64,000 nt of DNA from Asterias rubens (Eukaryota > Echinodermata > Asteroidea > Forcipulatida > Asteriidae). The stretch covers positions 16,597,776-16,661,775 of the forward strand of contig NC_047072.1 of NCBI RefSeq assembly GCF_902459465.1, in the 5' to 3' direction. The translations under genes were made by a program, and so were the position numbers. Under the pieces are notes generated by a model that did not search any database, was not told the DNA's origin, and saw only the letters and a list, made by a program, of their open reading frames with translations. This document shows, one piece after another, positions 44,165 through 53,855 of this stretch (within the stretch, counting starts at the first letter, position 1; every line of letters begins with the position of its first letter).

Positions 44165-44235
44165 GGTCTGAAAAGAACCGTTGGTTTCAACTCGACGTTT
44201 CGATCAGTATGCTCTGATCGTTCCCTGGAGAAAGC
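44165..44235 (-). mobile_element. Hammerhead-motif repeat (copy 7)
   Basis: On the - strand: TTTCTCCAGGGAAC (damaged core), perfect stem II GATCAG/CTGATC, GAAACGTCGAGTTG, and the hairpin GGTTCTTTTCAGACCC with one mismatch. Upstream GCCACAGCCACACT near 44030 resembles the block preceding copies 4 and 5, but in + orientation. Confidence 0.5.
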
Positions 44236-44734
44236 TGTACCCTGATGTTGCGTGCTGCTTTGTTCATTGATGCGGATTAGCTTGGTGATGCACGAAGGCA
44301 GTGCACGATGGAGTAAAATACTTGATTTACTAACACATGATCTTCACTACGGGGTGTAGAGTTATAAGGAAGGTCGAGGCAATAATCATACATAGCAACA
44401 ACAGGATTCAACGAATAAGAATAAGGTTAGTTTCGATCAGTATATAGCTGAATTCACTTAAAATCCAATGCACATTTATTTTTCATATTGTATATATAAC
44501 AATTTTAATTGTCATAGCTATTTCAACAGTATGTTTAAAAACATGAAAGGACAATGAATATAATCACGAAGTGATGGATGCCACATAATTCAACCAAAAA
44601 TTGTACCGACATTTCAAAAATAATATCCAACTTTAATTAACATAGCTAGCAGATTTTGGTTTGCGGTAACACGATATGTGTGTGTCTACTTACCAGACAG
44701 ACTACGCTCTTCAAATAACTGTATTGCTTTATAT

Positions 44735-44890
44735 TCTACTACCGCGGAGTAGATTTTCGGATTTCGGGAAACTTCGGGAGACTTCTCAGTTCTGAAAAAG
44801 AACTGTCCTTTAACTACTACCCGGGCGGAAGGTAAAACATCGGCCCAGACACCACTTTAGCTTTTATACATGAGGATCTTTATTAACGAA
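44735..44890 (-). repeat. CCGCGG hairpin repeat, copy 1
   Basis: + strand: CTACTACCGCGGAGTAGA, GGGAGACTTCTCAGTTCTGA, AAGAACTGTCC, CTACTACCCGGGCGGAAGGT. On the - strand it contains CAGTTC-TTTTTCA-GAACTG, like the hairpin of the hammerhead family, so it may be a related Penelope-type end. Second copy at 47365-47530. Confidence 0.45.
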
Positions 44891-45019
44891 TAATATAGCA
44901 AGACAGTGAACTCTCTAAAGAAGAAAAATTTACCTGACATGATGGATGAACCGCGAACCAAATAATATACTGATACCTCATCATGCATGTACCTCAAATA
45001 CAACATTTAGTACCTTGAC

Positions 45020-45357
45020 ATATCATAAAACCCTTCTTGATTCGCATTACGAGTAAAGGGGAAAGGTTGATAGTATAAATCATTGTTAGAAACGTAGTTT
45101 TCGAGAAAGAAGCAATTATCTACGAATTTGATTTCGAGACCTCAGATTTATTATTTGAGGTCTCGAATTCAAGCATCTGAAAGCACACAACTTCGTGTGA
45201 CCATGGTGAGACAATGGTGTTTTTCCCTTTAATTATCTCGCAACTTCGAAGACCGATTAAGCTCAAATTTTCACAGGTGCGTTATTTTATGCATATGTAG
45301 AGATACACCAATTGTGAAGATTAGTATTTGACAATAACCAATCTTGTCCAGTGTCTA
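45020..45357 (+). mobile_element. Family A MITE, left end lost
   Basis: ATTACGAGTAAAGGGGAAAG, the palindrome TTTCGAGACCTCAGATTTAT/TTTGAGGTCTCGAATTC and GCAACTTCGAAGACCGATTA are kept. The right end CTTGTCCAGTGTCT is eroded. Confidence 0.7.
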
Positions 45358-45675
45358 CAAAAGTGGACTGACACAACCGCTCGGGATGTGGATTTCACTA
45401 CACAAACTCCACAGGTTGGTTATATGAAACAAACCCTTTTTAAAAGTGACGATGCTGGGTTAAAACTGTGGCTTCTGTACGCAACCAGCGTCATGCATCA
45501 TGAATATAATTAATATATCTTCTTTCGTTGACCCAATTGCTCAATTATTGATTACTAGCTTAGTCACAGATGAGCGGTCTAAAAAGCACAGACAAAGTTA
45601 AATGGACGACCATTTTGATAATTATTGTATGCTCTTTGTGTGTCTGTTTGTGTCTAGGTGCGGGTTAAATTGCAG

Positions 45676-45880
45676 TTGCCATTATTGGTAATGACTCCAA
45701 ATAATTGTTAGCATAACAACACTTAGTTGGTTCGAGCAATGACGAGCTGTTGATAGTATAAAACATGATGAGAAACGGCTCCCTCTGAAGTAACGTAGTT
45801 ATTGAGAAAGAGGCAATTTCTCTCTCAAACATTAAAAGACTTCAGCTGAAGCCTTTTATTATGCATCTGAAAGCACTAAA
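45676..45880 (+). mobile_element. Family A MITE fragment
   Basis: ATTGGTAATGACTCCAAATA, AGCATAACAACACTTAGTTG, GAAACGGCTCCCTCTGAAGT and GCATCTGAAAGCAC. The right half is missing. Confidence 0.65.
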
Positions 45881-46176
45881 TGTTGGTTACCAATCAAGGG
45901 GGAGGGGGAGTTCTGACAAAAGGAAAAGTCTCAGAAGCTACTACCATAACCACTTATAACACATAGGCTTTCGCATATAATGTACACAATTATTTCAACC
46001 ACCAAAATATGACGCCACCTTTAAGATACATCCTTACTAATTAAGGCTATTATCATTCCTCATTAACCTGTGCTTCTTGTCAGGAAACTGAAACACATTG
46101 GGCAAACTCAAATAATCAGTGAGCTGTTGGTGAAAGAACACGGCATCGTCAAAGTATGTACACAGTTAGTAAATAC

Positions 46177-46590
46177 TATAGGTTTTCTCGGTCAAATTCG
46201 GCAAATGAGCAGCCAATTTAACCATCAAGCTGTTCTATTTCGCGCGAAATCGAAATGCTACTGAAAGGGTCATTCGATTTCGTTGTATGATTAGTCAAAT
46301 GTAATGTTGCGTCTTTCGATTTAACAAAATAATCATTCTATTTAACAATTCATCAAAGCAGCATTAAAATTCGCAACGCTTCTTGAGGCGTGTGTGCCAC
46401 GAAAAAGAATGACGATACGCTAAACTGAACAGAGTGCTAAAGGAATTTGAATCGACTTAAAACGAAATTGAATGGCCGAACTCTGAATTTGAAACGCAGT
46501 AACAACTGCAGAGGCAAAACAGCTTTAACTCGAACGCATGAAAATGAAATTGGCTGCTCATTTTCTGAATTTGACCGAGAAAACCTATAT
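46177..46590. mobile_element. MITE with ~43-bp terminal inverted repeats
   Basis: The left terminus TATAGGTTTTCTCGGTCAAA continues to ATGAGCAGCCAATTT. The right terminus is its inverse (AAATTGGCTGCTCATTTTCT ... GAGAAAACCTATA). Only two or three mismatches are seen by eye. The ~330-bp interior is rich in ATTTCGATTC-type short repeats and has no transposase. Confidence 0.85.
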
Positions 46591-46671
46591 TGTATTCATC
46601 TATGTCACATCAACTAATTACCCTGACAAGTCACTCTCAAAAACATGATGTGTGTTGTAATCATCAATGGT

Positions 46672-47040
46672 TAAAGCCGAGAAAACCTTGAGTAATTATC
46701 AAAGACCAGTCCTCTCCTTTGATGTATCTCAACATATATGCACAAAATAACAAGCTTGTGAAAACGTATACTCAATTGGTCGTCGAAGTTGCGAGAGGGA
46801 CTTTTCGTTTCCAACGACGGATGGTTCTGCGACGGTAAAGATGACATTCGGCGTCATCTGCGCATGCGTCGGCTTTGAGGACGGTCGTCTTGGGATGAAT
46901 CTTCGTTGTGCTGAAAACGACAACGTTTAGCTGAACAACCGTCGCAGAACCATCCGTCGCCGAAAACGAAAAGTGTCTTACTATGGAAGAAAAAACACCC
47001 TTGTACCACCAGTCGTGTGCTTTCAGATGCGAAAAGAGCC
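46672..47040 (-). mobile_element. Family A MITE interrupted by a second MITE
   Basis: The left part, ATTATCAAAGACCAGTCCTC ... GTCGAAGTTGCGAGAG, resumes after 46974 as AAGAAAAAACACCCTTGTAC and GTGTGCTTTCAGATGC. A 175-bp palindromic element sits between. Confidence 0.7.
46800..46974. mobile_element. 175-bp MITE with 36-bp inverted ends, nested
   Basis: The left arm 46800-46835 (ACTTTTCGTTTCCAACGACG ...) and right arm 46939-46974 are inverse copies with about two mismatches, sharing GGATGGTTCTGCGACGG. The loop holds a smaller GC-rich palindrome-like stretch (GACGCATGCGC region). Confidence 0.85.
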
Positions 47041-47364
47041 ACGTTAAAAAAACACCACTTGACCAATTAGAGCGCTTGAACTCTCCGAGGTGTATTAATC
47101 CCTCATCACTATTGTTAATATTTATTATTTCCTTATTCACGGCAGGTCTGTGCAAAAGACGACATATTGTGTAGGGAGCACTCTTCCATCCTGTCTTTGA
47201 AGATAATGAAGTCTCGAGACTACAATTAATTTGATTTAATGATCATCAGCGAATGTCTCGTCTCTGCAGGTTTCCCCAAAAGCAAGGACATTAACGTTAT
47301 ATTGAGTTTGCCGTTACACCATGTGTACTTGCTACATGTAGAGTTTGTTCTTTAGAGAACTGTC

Positions 47365-47530
47365 TTGATTTATATTCTACTACCGCGGAGTAGATTTGTC
47401 TGATTGTTCGGGAGACTTCTCAGTTCTGAAAAGAACTGTCCTGCTTTTTAACTACTACATATACCTGGGCGGAAGGTAAAGCAAATCCAATGGGACTCCT
47501 ACTTTAGCTTATATGATTGTTATTAACTGC
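47365..47530 (-). repeat. CCGCGG hairpin repeat, copy 2
   Basis: CTACTACCGCGGAGTAGATT, GGGAGACTTCTCAGTTCTGA, AAGAACTGTCC, CTGGGCGGAAGGTAAA, ACTTTAGCTTATAT match 44735-44890 block for block. Confidence 0.5.
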
Positions 47531-48454
47531 ACTACCACGGAGTGAGTTCTTGAAGTGATCATGGACATCGTTTGGGAATTTGAAAGTAGTGACATAATGT
47601 CACTTTAGAGTTGTTGCTCAGACGCTCTTTTATCAACCAGCATATGTGATGAGATATCAGCCTGAACACGTCACAGATAGACACCAAGCTAGAGTATGCT
47701 TTCTCCTATACACTACCGATGCTATCTAGTATAATTTTAAAAAGGTTTTCAAGATCGTGCCAGCGTCGAGGGCTTGTCAACAAAACCCAATTGACGTTTT
47801 AGGACAAATCAAATAAGCGCTCAGTGAGAGTGTAAACATTACATGTCACGGCTTCGCAGAATAAGAATTTTGCTTCAAACTATTGCCTGGTATGGTTCGG
47901 GTTGATTCGATCTGTTTACTGTCTTTGCTTCAAGCGTGATGTTTGATCAATATAGATATACCCAAAGTCTCCAACCCGACTGAAAAACATTGTGTACGGG
48001 TCTTTTAAACAGGATCAAATACACCGCGGAAGCTGAGTAAACCTGGAAAGCTGAACGAATTGATTACTGAGGAAATATTGTCACAGCTTGTAAGATAAGT
48101 CACCAGACTACTGCTTGTATTGGCCAGAATCACGTCCATGACGTCATAATTAATATCGACGCCCAATTGTCACGATCGTGTTTCACGATACTGAACATAT
48201 CGATAGTGAGAAGATCGATTTATCTGCCAGACGAGACAAAACAAGATAGCGTTTATTTGGAAATTCTACAAGAGTTTCAAGTGGCTGAGTGCTCAACAAA
48301 GCAAGAGAAATAAAAGGAAGTTGTCAGCTACGCAAGTTCAACGCTCTTCGGATGGTTTGTAACTGACGGTAAACCTTTGATAACTGTGGTACTGATACAA
48401 CCATTCACTTGAATGAGAATTTAAACTTGATTTGCAACACGTTTGGAAAACAAA
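47531..48454. other. Upstream region of the class A GPCR
   Basis: No repeat of the main families recognised. AT-rich with AAATCAAATAAGCGC and AGAAGATCGATTTATC-type stretches. It presumably contains the 5' UTR and promoter of the receptor, but I see no decisive TATA box. Confidence 0.3.
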
Positions 48455-49525
48455 ATGGCGTCGACTTTGATAACAGTGTTGGTCGCCGTATGTGTGCCTT
48501 TCTTCATCGTGGGCATCGTAGGAAACATTGGTGTTATTTTGTGTATATTTGTAACGCCATCTCTCAGGACTCGAACCAACGCTATCATAATCAGCCTAGC
48601 AACAAGTTGTTTAGCGTTTCTACTAATGGTAGTTCCCTTCACCGTGGATTCTTTTCTGCATTCTAGCTGGCGTGTTGCCTTGTGGTACTGCCACACTACG
48701 GCTTACCTAGCCTTTGGATTTATAGGTATTACAGTGTGTAACATCGCAGCGTTATCTGTATACCGTTACTTCTGCGTGGTACATCCAACTAAACTGTTTT
48801 TGAGGAGTATTCCCAATGTAGTTTTCCTGATTGTGTTATCATGGCTCATACCAATTCTCACACAGACATCTCTTGCTACGTTTCAAATTGCTCATACGGA
48901 GTTTAACCCGTTGTATGCCCGATGTGTCGTCATCAAAAAGGGTAGCCCTATCGTGTATAATGGGCTAGTGTTTGGTGGGTTCCTGTCTACTCTTGCTATA
49001 ACTCTGTTCAGTTATGCAGGTATCTATCGCCATGTAAGAAAAAGCACAAACAGACTTCGCAAACAAGCACAGATTGGTGCTCAACGAAGCTCTCACCCGG
49101 ATGTTCAAACTGGGCAAATGATCAATACAGATGCAGAGACTGATGGGACGTCATCGACGCCAAACGCTGTCAGGACACCAGACCATAGCCGTGCAAGGGA
49201 TAAACGACCAACTTCAAGTGGAGCTACCAACAGACACACAAAAGAACAGAATTACCTGACTAAGATCTGTGTTGTTGTATTCGCATTGTTCATGGTTTGC
49301 TATGGCCCTATTGTTATACTGTCAGCTGTGTATGCTAAGGACGATTTCCCAGCTGATGCTTACACAGTTTGCACCATGATCTACTGGTTGGGTAGCTGTT
49401 TGCACCCGCTGGTTTACGCAACACTACAACCTCAAATGCAGAAGTCTGTGTTGCGTTTCTTGAGGTGCTGCCGCAAAACACACAGTGAGAACAGAGTTAC
49501 TTCAGTTGCTGCTGATGTGGCGTAG
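48455..49525 (+). CDS. Rhodopsin-class (class A) GPCR, intronless, melatonin-receptor-like
   Basis: Seven-helix receptor of 356 codons in one exon; the start is ATG 48455 in AAACAAAATGGCG. Helix 1 carries GIVGN; helix 2 reads NAIIISLATSCLAF; helix 3 begins after WYCH and ends SVYRYFCVVHP. ECL2 has the partner Cys (ARCVV). A ~70-residue polar third cytoplasmic loop follows, then helix 6 (FMVCYGP), helix 7 (SCLHPLVYATL) and a CC pair for palmitoylation. The overall shape resembles melatonin-like receptors of invertebrates. Four signature positions differ: D2.50 is Cys, DRY is YRY, CWxP is CYGP and NPxxY is HPLVY. Ligand is unknown. The frame is clean, so it is likely functional. Candidate poly(A) signals are at 49916 and 50110. 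Confidence 0.88.
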   Translation: MASTLITVLVAVCVPFFIVGIVGNIGVILCIFVTPSLRTRTNAIIISLATSCLAFLLMVVPFTVDSFLHSSWRVALWYCHTTAYLAFGFIGITVCNIAALSVYRYFCVVHPTKLFLRSIPNVVFLIVLSWLIPILTQTSLATFQIAHTEFNPLYARCVVIKKGSPIVYNGLVFGGFLSTLAITLFSYAGIYRHVRKSTNRLRKQAQIGAQRSSHPDVQTGQMINTDAETDGTSSTPNAVRTPDHSRARDKRPTSSGATNRHTKEQNYLTKICVVVFALFMVCYGPIVILSAVYAKDDFPADAYTVCTMIYWLGSCLHPLVYATLQPQMQKSVLRFLRCCRKTHSENRVTSVAADVA

Positions 49526-52500
49526 TGAGAACAAAAGGGAGTTAAGAATTTAAGAAATGTTAAACTTGCATCAGGGATCAAGAACATCACTTGGTTTCAC
49601 CTCTACACATTATGTCGTGTTAGTATACTTAGTACTTTCACGAGTTCTGTGAACAAAAGTCCCACGCACATTACTCGAGTGGGATTAGAACCCACTACCC
49701 CTGCCAATATGATGAACGTGCTACGTGTTCCTCAAGTGAAAAAAAAACAATGTTGCCTGTTCACACGAGGGACATGTTGTACAACTTTACGACCCTGTCT
49801 CTTTGTGTGAAAGAGGCTGCTTAATAGTTTAATTAAAAATTCAAGGGAAACTTGTCAGTTCACGGAGAGCTAATCCTTGACCAACTACAGAGGCTATATA
49901 ATTAATGACTGGCTAAATAAATCGAAGGAAGTCTTTACAATTCTGGTCAAAAGATTTGTTTGTTTTACTCTTTCTGGGTTATGCTCCTTTCTTCTAGGAA
50001 TGATTGTGTAATGTTTGTTATTCCTTATTGTACAGTAATTATTTGCACCCTGTGAAGTGGTCTGTTATTTGTGTACACCCGAGAGGGCAAACTGTCAATT
50101 ACCCCTTACAATAAAAACGTATCCCCACTTCGTAACGCGCAACAACTGGGCCCAATTTGGCATGAAATTTCTTTCTTGATATAAACAGGATTGCCAACCA
50201 AATTTCCATTTGTTGCATATTGCTTGTTACTGGTATTCAGCTGTTGTTTGCTTATCCTGAAAATCACGTGGAAAGTTGGTTGGTAATCCTGTTTTTATCA
50301 AGGCAAAAACTCCATGCTAGGCAAATTGTTGTGCTTAGCAGCTCTATGAAATTGGGCCCTGCTTTGTTATACCACTGTAAACTATTGAAGGCGAACTGTT
50401 GAGGGCAAACTGTATAGTAATTAATGATTTCTAAAAGGCTTTGTACCCGGTCAATGTATAAAAAGTATTTGCAGGCGAGGAAGTGAAAGTTTGGTTATTT
50501 TTAGGCAATTTCCTTCACTTGGTTTGTAAATTATAAAATTCTCTCTTAGGTTTTAATATTTGTTCTTTTCTTCTTATACTACAACTGCAAGTCGTACAGT
50601 GATGCTAAACAAGTAGAAATCCTAAAGTTACAGCAAAAATAGTCGCAAAAGAGAAAATGAAAACCTTGTTATTTTGAGGCAATTATATCACATTTTGTAT
50701 ATTGGTTGATTATCAATTTAGAATTCATAAAGTGTTACAAGTAAAGAGAGTCCTCTAAGGTCAAGTTGGTTATTAATTTCATATTTCTAACGAAACATGC
50801 TGGTATTTTCTTGCTTTAATTTACAGTATCTTACTATAAAAACATGGTTTATATTTGGTTAGGAAGTCAATGGGGTGAAGTAATCGAAATTCGGAAATTT
50901 AAGCTGTCAATAATCCAGAAATGTCAATATTTCTTAAGGGTCAGTTATTTTGTTTTTAATTATTATCTGAAATAATATTCAAGAAATTTGTGTTTTATAA
51001 ACCTGGATGTTTTTGTATTAAATTAATAAAATTCGAATGAACTGATATTTTGATTTCAATATTGATAATGAGTTGTCAATGCCATTCATTCGCCATGCTC
51101 CCCTAAAACAAACATTTGAGGCGTACACCTTTGTAGTTAGGAGGAGTAGTTGTTTGTTTGTTGTGAGTGTTTATGACTATAATAGATTCTTAGAGTGCAA
51201 GGTTGCCCAAACAAAATATTTTGAAAAAAATAATATTCCAGATACTGTGCGCCTTATAAATTTTATGTTATTATTATTACTGAATATTAAAGCTCAAACT
51301 ATCACAGTCACGTCAAAACGAAATCTAAACTGTCATAAATTATTGAATTAAATGATCATCACTATTGCTTATTTATAGCATTACGTGTACACAGATGCTC
51401 CTTTTTAACCAGCAATTGTTGTAGTCAACGGTCCCAACTAAAACTTTGATTTGTTTAAATATTTGACTACCAGTACTTTTCCGCACCTGACATCACAGTT
51501 CTTGCTACATTGCTCAACTCACATCGGCTCATTACAACTTAACATTTTTAGTCGGTCAGTCGTTCAGGAAGGATGTTTTCAGACCAATTACAATTATTGT
51601 TAGTAGAAAAATGCTGCTGGCTCTTTTTAATCTACTCTTGATTTATGTCTCAATAATACATTTTAAATTAATGCGCCATTACATAAATCATGCGATAATG
51701 GCTAGACATTTAATTATTTGGTTGAGAAATTACCTCTTCCTCAAAAACTACGTTACTTTAGAGCGAGCCGTTTCTCACAATGTTTAATACTGGTATACCA
51801 CAATCTCGATTAATTAAAAGGCCGCGTCCATGAGAACAAAACAAACAGCAATTTCCAGTAATATCCTGAACGAGAAATCACGCACTTGATCATTGTGTTT
51901 GGTTTTGAGTGGAGTGGGGTTGATTGCTACCAAGATGCTTCGAGAAAGGTGTAGAAAGAAATATAAAAAAACGAATCCTTCAAAATAACAATAAAACCGA
52001 AAACCAAAAGACCGCCCTCTATCTTTTTGTTCGTGAAAGTTTGTTTCAGATTTTAATCATAGGTTTAATCATAGTCTTTATTTCCAATGTGTTAGACATT
52101 CTTCACGGGTACTCTTTTAGTTTCTAGTATTTTTGTTCTTTTAAAAATTTTAATCTTTGATTTAATTGTTTAGTTGTTTGTTTTGAGATTTCAACTTTTG
52201 TATTGCATCCTATTGTTTGCATTAAGGTTCGTCTTTTTGATATAGTGTTTTTTATTGTTATTGCTGTTGCGTTTTTGTACTTTATTGAGTTTGTCTTTTT
52301 TTATAAAATCTTATCTTTGATTTTTTGTGTTGTCTTCTAGTTTACAAATTAATTAATTTTGGCCCTTTTGGCTGCCCGTAATCCAGTGCCACGCAGTAGC
52401 TGCAATTTGTTGCCGTGTGGGTGCTGAAGCGTGTGAGTGAGAAGCCCCTGCTTAGTATTTTCTTCCTCCATGGTACGCCGCACAATCAGTGCACACAATT

Positions 52501-52654
52501 ACTCTTGTTCTGCATATACCATTTGAGGCTTTAGCTCCAAACCCACATTTTTAGGAGATTTTCAAATTGTACTTTATTTAAAGTAAGGTCCAAGTGTATT
52601 GGGTCTGTTGCTTGATATGGAACAAACTTTGAGACGAGGAGATCCAATGAAACA
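49526..52654. other. Intergenic between GPCR and glycosyltransferase
   Basis: Contains the fold-back element at 50148-50359 and a family A fragment near 51715-51790 (GAGAAATTACCTCTTCCTCA). The rest is AT-rich with no recognised feature. Confidence 0.45.
50148..50359. mobile_element. Fold-back MITE with GGGCCCAATTT ends
   Basis: The left end GGGCCCAATTTGGCATGAAA and right end TCTATGAAATTGGGCCC are inverted. Inner arms AAACAGGATTGCCAACCAAA and TTGGTTGGTAATCCTGTTTT also pair. The right half with GCTTAGCAGCTCTATGAAAT is a block I associate with echinoderm genomes. Confidence 0.75.
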
Positions 52655-53686
52655 ATGAAGACTAAACCTGCCGTCCGTTTTGCGTTGATTTACGGATTTT
52701 TGGTGGTTGTCGCACTGGGATATTTTTGGCTACCATCGCGTAAAGCAGACGGTAGGAGTTTGTCAATCACAACGCCAAGACCAACCAACAAACATACAAC
52801 CACTGAGATAACAACAGTGGAACCAGTCGTCAATCCTCATCTGTTTAAGTTTACAATACACAACCAAGCTGCCTGCTTCAACAGGAGCAACTCAAACGGA
52901 GAACTCTTCTTGGTTTTTCTAGTCAAATGTGCGCCGTTCGAGAAGTTGGACCGGCAGCAAATCCGGAAAACTTGGGGAGGTGTGAAGGAGGTGCTCGGTA
53001 GACGGGTCCTGACGATGTTTCTTCTGGGGGAGTCAACGGACCCCATCATTCGAAAAAAAATTCAAGAGGAGGACAATACATTTCATGATCTTATCCAAGT
53101 AGACTTCATCGATGCTTACACAAATCTGACTTACAAGAACATGATGGGACTGAAGTGGGTATCCATGTACTGCCCTCAAACCAGCTTTGTGGTGAGTGTA
53201 GATGCTGACATGATGATTAACATTGTTACACTTGTAAAACGTCTGTCTACAATGCCAAAGACTAACTTTGCAGAAGGACATCTTCAGACTGATATTCCCG
53301 TAATCAGGGCCAAGACAAGTAAGTGGTACATGCCAAAGGAGGAGTTCGCTGAGAATGTGTACCCACCTTATCTTCGAGGTGTTTGTTACTCTATGTCTCG
53401 AGATGCGGCTGTGCGAACGTTCGAAATATCGAAGTATGTACCGTTCCTTTTTATCGACGATGTATTTGTTGGGATCTGTTTGACAAAAGCTGGTGTCATT
53501 CTGAGGTATTCGCAACTGTACGAGCAGAATAAAAGTATGAATGATCCTATGAAAAAAGGAGGCATTGGGGTTAAAGCGATGAACAAAGGCATTGGCGTTG
53601 GGATACTCCATAACAAGGATCATCTCAACCAACCAGCGCTCAAACTGTGGTACAATATTGTTGGCTCACAAATTGCGGACATGTAA
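52655..53686 (+). CDS. GT31 family beta-1,3-galactosyl/N-acetylglucosaminyltransferase-like, intronless
   Basis: A Golgi type II membrane enzyme predicted to add a beta-1,3-linked sugar from a UDP-sugar to a glycan. It has 343 codons and ATG 52655. A short basic N-terminus precedes an anchor (about 8-26) and a Thr-rich stem (to about 60). The catalytic domain shows the family order: LFLVFLVKCAP, RQQIRKTWGG (about 100-109), TMFLLGES, DLIQVDFIDAYTNLTYKNMM, VDADMMIN with the metal-binding DxD as DAD at 183-185, YPPYLRGVCYSMSRDA and FIDDVFVGICLTKAGV (about 266-280). The usual acidic E-D-V is I-D-D-V here, retaining the second Asp. The single-exon structure is common in this family. Acceptor and donor specificity cannot be told from the sequence. 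Confidence 0.9.
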   Translation: MKTKPAVRFALIYGFLVVVALGYFWLPSRKADGRSLSITTPRPTNKHTTTEITTVEPVVNPHLFKFTIHNQAACFNRSNSNGELFLVFLVKCAPFEKLDRQQIRKTWGGVKEVLGRRVLTMFLLGESTDPIIRKKIQEEDNTFHDLIQVDFIDAYTNLTYKNMMGLKWVSMYCPQTSFVVSVDADMMINIVTLVKRLSTMPKTNFAEGHLQTDIPVIRAKTSKWYMPKEEFAENVYPPYLRGVCYSMSRDAAVRTFEISKYVPFLFIDDVFVGICLTKAGVILRYSQLYEQNKSMNDPMKKGGIGVKAMNKGIGVGILHNKDHLNQPALKLWYNIVGSQIADM

Positions 53687-53719
53687 ACACGATAATGATT
53701 GTCTCTGCGACAATGTCGT

Positions 53720-53855
53720 GAACTTTGTCATCTGTCGTTTATATTAACGACCTGGATTCCTGGGACTGAGTCCTGAACTTTGTCATCTGTCGTTTATATT
53801 AACGACCTGGATTCCTGGGACTGAGTCCTGAACTTTGTCATCTGTCGTTTATATT
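53720..53855 (+). repeat. 55-bp tandem repeat in the 3' UTR, 2.5 copies
   Basis: The unit starting GAACTTTGTCATCTGTCGTT and ending GGGACTGAGTCCT is repeated exactly at 53720 and 53775, with a 26-bp third start at 53830. It lies 34 bases after the glycosyltransferase stop codon. Confidence 0.95.

Noticed and set aside
48443-48454. Upstream TTG start adding four residues to the class A GPCR
   Set aside because: Metazoan initiation at TTG is unlikely; ATG at 48455 has a purine at -3 and G at +4 and leaves a normal receptor N-terminus.
53033-53632. 199-codon open frame on the - strand
   Set aside because: Antisense shadow of the GT31 glycosyltransferase, whose + frame carries all the family motifs.
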